Positions 55,462 to 61,859 of a stretch of 64,000 nt of DNA are shown piece after piece. The notes below the pieces were generated by a model. That model made no database searches, was not told the origin of the DNA, and saw only the letters and a program-made list of their open reading frames with translations. Numbering within the stretch: the stretch's first letter is position 1; each line of letters opens with the position of its first letter. This DNA comes from Betaproteobacteria bacterium (GTDB lineage Bacteria; Pseudomonadota; Gammaproteobacteria; Burkholderiales; Thiobacillaceae). Made by a program: the position numbers and the translations under genes. Where the stretch lies: contig JACRNB010000002.1 in NCBI GenBank assembly GCA_016219425.1, forward strand, positions 1 to 64,000, given 5' to 3'.

Positions 55462-55519
55462 ATTTGTGCAGTGCACAAATGATGCAGTGCACAATACCGA
55501 GGCCAACCGGGGTTGTCAA
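55462..55519 (-). promoter_or_regulatory. phaP promoter with two probable PhaR boxes
   Basis: On the minus strand, TTGACA (55519-55514), a 17-nt spacer and TATTGT (55496-55491) make a good sigma-70 promoter. The box TTGTGCACTGCA overlaps the -10 (55494-55483), and the 19-bp palindrome ATTTGTGCACTGCACAAAT lies just downstream (55480-55462). PhaR is known to bind TGC-rich palindromes at phasin promoters; its use here is inferred. Confidence 0.8.
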
Positions 55520-55558
55520 CAGTCAAAACGAATAACCGGGGGTGAAGCGTGAAGGCGT

Positions 55559-56026
55559 TTACGCCTTGCCGTCTTTCTTGTCGGCGGCATGAGAGGCGTG
55601 GAAATTCGCCTCCATGTCCTTCCAGAAGCTCATGTTCTGCTGGCCCAGCTTCATCCAGAAATCCATCGGATTGCCGTTCCACATGCCTTGCATCTGGTCG
55701 CTCAGCATGCGTTGCTGCTTGAGGTAGAAATCCAGGCTGAGGTCGAGAAAGTTGGAGAAGGCGGCCTGGGTGGCGTCGCCGTAGAAGCGGATGAAGCGCT
55801 CCAGCATGGGCGCGGTGAACAGGGGGTTTCCGCCGGATTCCTGGTCCATGATGATCTGGAGCAGGATGGCGCGAGTGAGATCGGTCTCGGTCTGGGAGTC
55901 GATGACGCGAAACGAGACATTGCGCATGACCAGTTCCCGCACCTCGTCCAGTGTGATGTAGCGGCTTTCCTCTGTGTCGTAGAGTCGTCGGTTGGGATAT
56001 TTCTTGATCAGGCGTTCGTCGGACAT
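55559..56026 (-). CDS. phaR: PHA synthesis repressor PhaR
   Basis: A 155-aa regulator. The N-terminal DNA-binding domain has I-K-K-Y-P-N-R-R-L-Y-D-T-E-E-S-R-Y, the hallmark of PhaR. The following PHB-accumulation region has Q-E-S-G-G-N-P-L-F. The C-terminal part is Met/Gln-rich and helical and is expected to bind PHA granules, releasing DNA. It lies between phaB and phaP in the same orientation. Confidence 0.95.
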   Translation of the reverse strand: MSDERLIKKYPNRRLYDTEESRYITLDEVRELVMRNVSFRVIDSQTETDLTRAILLQIIMDQESGGNPLFTAPMLERFIRFYGDATQAAFSNFLDLSLDFYLKQQRMLSDQMQGMWNGNPMDFWMKLGQQNMSFWKDMEANFHASHAADKKDGKA

Positions 56027-56087
56027 TCGTTTTCTCCCCCGAGAAAGTGGCGGGCCGGGCGACCCGCCGTATTGCACTGCCGCAAGG

Positions 56088-56834
56088 TTACATCATGTGC
56101 TGGCCGCCATTGGCCGCGATGTTGGCGCCGGTGATGAAAGCGGCGTCTTCGCTGGCCAGGAAGGCGACCAGTGCGGCGATCTCTTCCGGCTTGCCCAGGC
56201 GGCCAATCGGGATCTGGGCCACGATCTGATTGCGCACGTCCTCGGCGATGGCCATGACCATTTCGGTGCCGATGTAGCCGGGCGAGATGGAGTTCACGGT
56301 CACGCCCTTCTTCGCGGTTTCCTGCGCCAGCGACATGGTGAAACCGTGCATCCCGGCCTTGGCGGCGGCGTAGTTGGTCTGGCCGAACTGGCCCTTCTGG
56401 CCATTGATGGAGGAGATGTTGATCACGCGCCCCCAGCCCTTGTTCATCATGCCGTCCACAAACTGCTTGGTGACGTTGAACACCGACATCAGGTTTACGT
56501 TCAGCACCGCGCCCCACTGGTCCGGACTCATCTTGCGGAAGGTGCCGTCCTTGGTGATGCCGGCGTTGTTGACCACGATGTCCACGCCGCCGAACTCGGC
56601 ATTGAGCTTCTCGCCCATGGCCTTGCAGTCGTCGAAGCTGGAGACGTCGCATTTCACAATGGCGAAGTCATAGCCCTCGGCGGCCATCTTCGCCTTCCAT
56701 TCCTGGGCATGGGCCTCGTCGATGTAGTTCGCCACCACCTTGCAGCCGGCATCCGCCAGCTTTTTGCAGATGGCGCTGCCGATGCCGCCGACGCCGCCGG
56801 TGACCAGGGCCGTTTTTCCGTTCAGTCTGTTCAT
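56088..56834 (-). CDS. phaB: Acetoacetyl-CoA reductase
   Basis: A 248-aa short-chain dehydrogenase that reduces acetoacetyl-CoA to 3-hydroxybutyryl-CoA with NADPH. Motifs: T-G-G-V-G-G-I-G (cofactor), N-N-A-G-I-T, and the catalytic S-S plus Y-A-A-A-K. It is 3 nt downstream of phaA. Confidence 0.95.
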   Translation of the reverse strand: MNRLNGKTALVTGGVGGIGSAICKKLADAGCKVVANYIDEAHAQEWKAKMAAEGYDFAIVKCDVSSFDDCKAMGEKLNAEFGGVDIVVNNAGITKDGTFRKMSPDQWGAVLNVNLMSVFNVTKQFVDGMMNKGWGRVINISSINGQKGQFGQTNYAAAKAGMHGFTMSLAQETAKKGVTVNSISPGYIGTEMVMAIAEDVRNQIVAQIPIGRLGKPEEIAALVAFLASEDAAFITGANIAANGGQHMM

Positions 56835-56837
56835 GGT

Positions 56838-58022
56838 TCAGATCCTTTCCACTGCGAGTGCCACACCCTGACCGCCGCCGATGCACAGCGTGGCCAGGCC
56901 TTTGTTTGCGCCGGTGCGCTTCATGCCGTAGAGCAGGGTCACCAGCACGCGCGCGCCGGAAGCGCCGATGGGGTGGCCGAGGGCGATGGCGCCGCCGCTC
57001 ACGTTCACCTTGCTGAGGTCGAAGCCCAGTTCCTGGTTCACCGACATGGCCTGGGCTGCGAACGCCTCGTTGGCTTCGATCAGGTCCAGGTCGCCCACGC
57101 TCCAGCCGGCGCGATCCAGACACTTCTTCACGGCGGGGATGGGGCCCGTGCCCATGATGGCCGGGTCCACCCCGGCGGAACCGAAGCTCACCACGCGCGC
57201 CAGCGGGGTCAGGCCCAGTTCGCGTGCGCGCGCGCCGGACATCACCATCACGGCGGCGGCGCCGTCGTTGATGCCGGAGGCGTTGCCGGCGGTCACCGTG
57301 CCCTCCTTCTTGAACGCGGCGCGCAACTTGCCCAGCGATTCGGCAGTGGTCCCGGCGCGCGGAAACTCGTCGCGCGCGAACACCACCGGGTCGCCCTTAC
57401 GCTGCGGGATGCTGACGGGGATGATCTCCTCGTCGAACGCGCCCGCGTTTTGGGCCGCCTCGCAACGCTGCTGGCTGGCGGCGGAGAACTGGTCCTGATC
57501 GGCGCGGGAGAAGCCGTATTTCTCGGCGATGTTTTCGGCGGTGATGCCCATGTGGCAGTTATTGAAGGCGCACCAGAGACCGTCCTTGATCATGGTGTCC
57601 ACCAGTTCCCAGTTGCCCATGCGCTGGCCGTCGCGCGACTTGGGCAGCACATGCGGCGAGGCGCTCATGTTCTCCTGACCGCCGGCGATGACGATGCCGG
57701 AATCGCCGCACTGCACCGCTTGCGCCGCCAGATGCACGGCCTTGAGGCCGCTGCCGCAGACCTTGTTGATGGTGAGGGCGGAAACCTCCTGCGGCAGGCC
57801 CGCCGCCAGCACCGCCTGACGCGCCGGGTTCTGGCCCGCGCCGGCCTGGAGCACCTGGCCCAGGATGACCTCGTCGATCTTGTCGGGGGAAACCCCGGAA
57901 CGTGCGAGCAGGCCTTGAATGACTCGCGCACCCAGTTCGCTGGCAGGCAGGCCGGCGAGGGCGCCGCCGAACGTACCGAGTGCGGTGCGCCCCGCCGCCA
58001 CGATGACCACATCGTTGAACAT
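56838..58022 (-). CDS. phaA: Acetyl-CoA acetyltransferase (beta-ketothiolase)
   Basis: A 394-aa thiolase that condenses two acetyl-CoA. The acylated Cys89 is in N-K-V-C-G-S-G-L-K; N-A-S-G-I-N-D-G-A-A and G-H-P-I-G-A-S-G-A and the C-terminal C-I-G-G-G-Q-G contain the other catalytic residues. The start M-F-N-D-V-V-I-V-A-A-G-R (58022) matches the family. It diverges from phaE across a region with PhaR-like boxes. Confidence 0.95.
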   Translation of the reverse strand: MFNDVVIVAAGRTALGTFGGALAGLPASELGARVIQGLLARSGVSPDKIDEVILGQVLQAGAGQNPARQAVLAAGLPQEVSALTINKVCGSGLKAVHLAAQAVQCGDSGIVIAGGQENMSASPHVLPKSRDGQRMGNWELVDTMIKDGLWCAFNNCHMGITAENIAEKYGFSRADQDQFSAASQQRCEAAQNAGAFDEEIIPVSIPQRKGDPVVFARDEFPRAGTTAESLGKLRAAFKKEGTVTAGNASGINDGAAAVMVMSGARARELGLTPLARVVSFGSAGVDPAIMGTGPIPAVKKCLDRAGWSVGDLDLIEANEAFAAQAMSVNQELGFDLSKVNVSGGAIALGHPIGASGARVLVTLLYGMKRTGANKGLATLCIGGGQGVALAVERI

Positions 58023-58088
58023 GCATGTCTCCTTCGAGTGAAAACCAACCAACGGAACCTTCCCCCGTTACCATTCTAATCAGCGGAA

Positions 58089-58141
58089 TTGTGCAGTGCA
58101 CACCAAATCAGCTTGACAGGGTTTGTTGCGATGCACAACAT
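58089..58141. promoter_or_regulatory. phaA/phaE divergent control region with probable PhaR boxes
   Basis: TTGTGCAGTGCACA (58089-58102) has the same core as the phasin boxes. A second, looser box TTGTTGCGATGCACAA is at 58123-58138. TTGACA (58113-58118) reading toward phaE lies between them, with a poor -10 17 nt later (CAACAT) that overlaps the second box. A TAGAAT (minus strand, about 58081-58076) could serve phaA. Binding is inferred. Confidence 0.6.
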
Positions 58142-58173
58142 GCGCCCGTTGATTGATTACCCAGGAGGGGACC

Positions 58174-59292
58174 GTGGCAGACACGAACTGGATGGATGGT
58201 TGGCTGAATTCCCAGCAGAACTACTGGACCGCCTGGGCGGATATGGCGCAACGCGGCATGAAAACTCCGGAAGCGCCCAAGAATCCTCTTGCAGACGGTC
58301 TCAACCAATGGTGGAAGACCATGTCCCCCATGACCCCGCCGGTTGGGCGCGAGGTTTTCGACAAGCTGATGGACGTCAGCAGCGGCTATTTTTCGCTGGT
58401 GGAGCGCTTCATGAATGGTGCGCAGCAGCAGAACGGTCCCGAGGCTGCGCTCAATGGCTGGCTCGACGGCATGCAGAAGATGTGGGGTGAATGGATGCAG
58501 GGCGGCGCGGCGCGCTCCTTCACCGAGGCCGGCCAGCAGTTCAAGGGCATGACCACCTTCTGGGATCTGCCCATGGACACCTGGCAGCGTCTCGCCGCCA
58601 ACGTCATGCCCATGCCGGGGGACTTCACCCAGGCCTTCCATCCCGAAGGCGGCATGCAGCAACAGGTCAACCGCTTTCTCTCCATCCCCGCCGTCGGCTA
58701 CCACCGCGAGGCGCAGGAGCAGTACCAGATCCTGGCGCAACGCCAGATGGACTACGCCGCCGCCACCCAGGCCTATCAGACCGCCTTCGGCAAACTGGGC
58801 ATGGCCACCACCCAAAACTTTCAGCAGGCGCTGAAGGATCGCACCAAGGAAGGCAAGCCCATCACCAGCCTGCGCGAGCTGTACGACCAGTGGGTGGAGA
58901 TGAGCGAAGCCGCCTACGCCGACTTTGTCATGACCGAGGAATACCAGACCCTGTACGGTCGTCTGGTCAACAGCCTGTTGGCCCTGAAGCAGCAGATGGC
59001 GCGCATGGTGGACCAGACCCTGGAAGCCATGCACATGCCCACGCATGCCGAGATCAACACCCTGCAATGCCGCCAGCAGGAGCTTCGCCGCGAGAACCTG
59101 CGTCTGCGCAAGGACATGAAGGCGATGCAGGCCCAGATCGAGGCGTTGCGCCAGGCCATGCTGAAACCGGCTGCCGTGGCCGAGAAACCGGCTGCCGCAA
59201 AACCCGTTGCCGCAAAACCTGCGGCGCCGAAACCCGCCGCCCCTGCCGCCAAGAAACCCGCTGCAGCGACCAAGAAACCCGCCGCCAAGTAA
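58174..59292 (+). CDS. phaE: Class III PHA synthase subunit PhaE with basic H1-like tail
   Basis: A 372-aa PhaE. The GTG at 58174 has AGGAGGGG upstream. It starts W-M-D-G-W-L-N-S-Q-Q-N-Y-W and has the family C-terminal region H-M-P-T-H-A-E-I-N-T-L-Q-C-R-Q-Q-E-L followed by a coiled coil (~290-325). Residues 331-372 are an additional tail of only Lys, Ala, Pro with a few Val/Glu/Thr (K-P-A-A, A-K-K-P-A-A), resembling histone-H1-like and PhaF/PhaM tails. PhaE forms the active synthase with PhaC, encoded 15 nt downstream. Confidence 0.93.
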   Translation: MADTNWMDGWLNSQQNYWTAWADMAQRGMKTPEAPKNPLADGLNQWWKTMSPMTPPVGREVFDKLMDVSSGYFSLVERFMNGAQQQNGPEAALNGWLDGMQKMWGEWMQGGAARSFTEAGQQFKGMTTFWDLPMDTWQRLAANVMPMPGDFTQAFHPEGGMQQQVNRFLSIPAVGYHREAQEQYQILAQRQMDYAAATQAYQTAFGKLGMATTQNFQQALKDRTKEGKPITSLRELYDQWVEMSEAAYADFVMTEEYQTLYGRLVNSLLALKQQMARMVDQTLEAMHMPTHAEINTLQCRQQELRRENLRLRKDMKAMQAQIEALRQAMLKPAAVAEKPAAAKPVAAKPAAPKPAAPAAKKPAAATKKPAAK

Positions 59293-59307
59293 TCAGGAGA
59301 CCAGACC

Positions 59308-60378
59308 ATGCTGCCCTTCGACATGCGCCCCGACGCCGTCATGCAGGAACTCTCGGCCTACGGCCAGAAGCTCTCGCACGGCATGAAAAACCTGATGGAA
59401 GTAGGCGAGATCTCCAGCGGCGTCACGCCCAAGACCGTCGTGTACCGGGAAGACAAGCTCACCCTGTTCCGCTTCGAGAACCCGAACAAGGGCGCCGTGC
59501 CCAACAAGACGCCCCTGCTCATCGTCTACGCCCTGGTGAACCGGCCCTACATGACCGACCTTCAGGAAAACCGCTCCACGGTCAAGGCCCTGATGGATGC
59601 CGGCCAGGACGTCTACCTGGTGGATTGGGGTTACCCGGATCGCGCCGACCGCACCCTCACCCTGGACGACTACCTCAACGGCTACCTGGACCGCTGCGTG
59701 GAGGTCATCTGCGAGCGTCATCGCGTGGACAAGATCAACCTGCTGGGCATCTGCCAGGGCGGCGCGTTCTCCCTGTGCTACGCCTCCATGCACCCGGACA
59801 AGGTCAAGAACCTGGTCACCATGGTCACCCCGGTGGACTTCCAGACGCCCGACAACATGCTCTCCCACTGGGTTCAGAAGATCGACGTGGATCTGGTGGT
59901 GGACACCCTGGGCAACGTCCCCGGCGAGATGCTCAACTGGACCTTCCTCAACCTCAAGCCCTACCAGCTCATGGGCCAGAAGTACCTGGGCCTGCTCGAC
60001 ACCCTGGACGACCCCGAGGCACTGAAGAACTTCCTGCGCATGGAAAAGTGGATCTTCGACAGCCCCGACCAGGCCGGCGAAGCGTTTCGCCAGTTCATCA
60101 AGGACTTCTACCAGCAGAACAAGCTGCTCAACGGCGGCCTGGTGATCGGCGACACCGAGGTGAAGCTGAAGAACGTCACCATGCCCGTGCTCAACGTCTT
60201 CGCCGAACAGGACCATCTGGTACCGCCCGACTCCTCCCGCGCCCTGCGCGGCAAGGTGGGCAGCAAGGACTACACCGAGCTGGCCTTCCCCGGCGGCCAC
60301 ATCGGCATCTATGTCAGCGGCAAGGCCCAGAAGACCGTACCCCCCGCCATCGGCAAGTGGCTGGACGAACGTAGCTGA
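59308..60378 (+). CDS. phaC: Class III PHA synthase catalytic subunit PhaC
   Basis: A 356-aa synthase that polymerises 3-hydroxyacyl-CoA. The lipase-box-like G-I-C-Q-G-G has the nucleophile Cys149. The Asp in E-Q-D-H-L-V-P-P (near residue 302) and His in G-G-H-I-G (near residue 331) complete the triad, the same numbering as the Allochromatium enzyme. The length is class III (class I is ~590 aa). GGAG at 59296-59299 precedes the ATG. Confidence 0.96.
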   Translation: MLPFDMRPDAVMQELSAYGQKLSHGMKNLMEVGEISSGVTPKTVVYREDKLTLFRFENPNKGAVPNKTPLLIVYALVNRPYMTDLQENRSTVKALMDAGQDVYLVDWGYPDRADRTLTLDDYLNGYLDRCVEVICERHRVDKINLLGICQGGAFSLCYASMHPDKVKNLVTMVTPVDFQTPDNMLSHWVQKIDVDLVVDTLGNVPGEMLNWTFLNLKPYQLMGQKYLGLLDTLDDPEALKNFLRMEKWIFDSPDQAGEAFRQFIKDFYQQNKLLNGGLVIGDTEVKLKNVTMPVLNVFAEQDHLVPPDSSRALRGKVGSKDYTELAFPGGHIGIYVSGKAQKTVPPAIGKWLDERS

Positions 60379-60394
60379 TCCACCTCCGCGCATG

Positions 60395-60420
60395 AAAAGG
60401 CCCGCTTCGGCGGGCCTATT
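60395..60420 (+). terminator. Rho-independent terminator after phaC
   Basis: AGGCCCGC and GCGGGCCT pair around a TTCG loop, flanked by AAAA and followed by ATTGCATTTT. It begins 16 nt after the phaC stop. Confidence 0.8.
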
Positions 60421-60450
60421 GCATTTTGGCGAGGACACAGCAGTCAGTCC

Positions 60451-60536
60451 GTAGCCCGGATGCAGGCCGCAGGCCGGAATCCGGGGAAGTGCGCCCCTCC
60501 CAAAACCCCGGATTCCGCTGCGCTGCATCCGGGCTA
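60451..60536. repeat. REP-like inverted repeat (GTAGCCCGGATGCAG family)
   Basis: The arms GTAGCCCGGATGCAGGCCGC and GCGCTGCATCCGGGCTAC with inner GGAATCCGGGG/CCCCGGATTCC form a large hairpin. Related partial copies are at about 51499-51530 and 52262-52295 around the TA pair. The 254-nt gap from phaC to the next gene holds only this and the terminator. Confidence 0.85.
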
Positions 60537-60632
60537 CCCGCTCACCCCGCCGGGGCGAGTGATTACGTTGCAGCGGTGCGTTGCGGATGTCGATAAGATC
60601 GAACCACGACCCACGCTCGCCAAGTCCCGTCC

Positions 60633-61856
60633 ATGACAGACGAACGCAAGACCATCCTTGTCGTCGATGACACGCCGGAAAATCTGACCGTGCTGGGCGG
60701 GTTGCTCCAGCCGACGTACCGGGTGCGCGTCGCCAACTCGGGCGTCCGCGCCCTGGCGGTGGCCCGGTCGGCGCCTCAGCCGGACCTGATCCTGCTCGAC
60801 GTGATGATGCCGGAGATGGACGGATATGCCGTCATCACACGATTACGCAACGACGCCGCCACCCGCGACATTCCCGTCATCTTCGTCACCGCCATGGACG
60901 CCGATGAAGATGAGGAACACGGCCTCGCCCTGGGCGCTGTGGACTACATCCCCAAACCCATCCGTCCCGCCATTGTCCTGGCGCGGGTGCGCGCGCACCT
61001 GGAGATCAAGCAGGCGCGGGACTGGCTCAAGCATGAGAACGCCTGGCTGGAAAGCGAGATCGCCCGGCGCATGCGTGACAACCAGTTGATGCAGGACGTC
61101 AGCGTCCGCGCACTGGCCAGTCTGGCCGAGGCCCGCGACATGGAGACCGGCCAGCACATCCGCCGCACCCAGGCCTATGTCGAGGCGCTGGTGGAGCATT
61201 TGCGCACACACCCCCGGTTCTCCGGTTTTCTCCAGGAGCCCATGGCCACCTTGGTCGCCAAGGCCGCACCCCTGCACGACATCGGCAAGGTGGGCATACC
61301 CGACCACATCCTGCTCAAGCCGGGTCGGCTGACCGGGGACGAGTTCCAGATCATGAAGACCCACGCCGCCATCGGCGGCGACGCCATCGACATGGCCATA
61401 CGCGGCGAACTGAGCGATGCCGACTACCTGGAGCTGCAAGCCCACTGCCGCCTGGGGCGGGATGCGCTGTCCGCCTCCATGGGCGACCTGGAGCAGACCC
61501 CTCTGGCCTTCCTCGCGGTGGCCAAGGACATCGCCATGTGGCACCACGAGAAATGGGACGGCAGCGGCTACCCCGACGGTCTGGCCGGGGAGCACATCCC
61601 CATCCCGGCCCGGCTCATGGCCCTGGCGGACGTGTTTGACGCCCTTGCCAATCCGCGCATCTACAAGCCCGCCATGTCCTTTGATGAGGCGGTGGAACTG
61701 ATCCGCAAAGGACGCGGCCAGCACTTCGACCCGGATGTGGCGGACGCCTTTCTCAGCCGTCTGGATGCGTTTCGGGACATCCTCGCCCGCTACGCCGATA
61801 CGGACGAATCCCTGGACCAGAAGCTGCGCTCCATGCGGGCGCGGGGCCTGGCCTGA
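60633..61856 (+). CDS. Response regulator with HD-GYP c-di-GMP phosphodiesterase domain
   Basis: A 407-aa protein. The receiver domain (1-125) has the phosphoacceptor Asp56 in I-L-L-D-V-M-M-P-E-M-D-G and the D-D pair at 12-13. After a helical linker the HD-GYP domain has H-D-I-G-K-V-G-I-P-D (~212-221) and G-S-G-Y-P-D-G-L (the GYP motif intact). It should hydrolyse c-di-GMP under control of a partner kinase. The multi-PAS protein starts 3 nt after its stop, a likely partner. Confidence 0.94.
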   Translation: MTDERKTILVVDDTPENLTVLGGLLQPTYRVRVANSGVRALAVARSAPQPDLILLDVMMPEMDGYAVITRLRNDAATRDIPVIFVTAMDADEDEEHGLALGAVDYIPKPIRPAIVLARVRAHLEIKQARDWLKHENAWLESEIARRMRDNQLMQDVSVRALASLAEARDMETGQHIRRTQAYVEALVEHLRTHPRFSGFLQEPMATLVAKAAPLHDIGKVGIPDHILLKPGRLTGDEFQIMKTHAAIGGDAIDMAIRGELSDADYLELQAHCRLGRDALSASMGDLEQTPLAFLAVAKDIAMWHHEKWDGSGYPDGLAGEHIPIPARLMALADVFDALANPRIYKPAMSFDEAVELIRKGRGQHFDPDVADAFLSRLDAFRDILARYADTDESLDQKLRSMRARGLA

Positions 61857-61859
61857 GGT

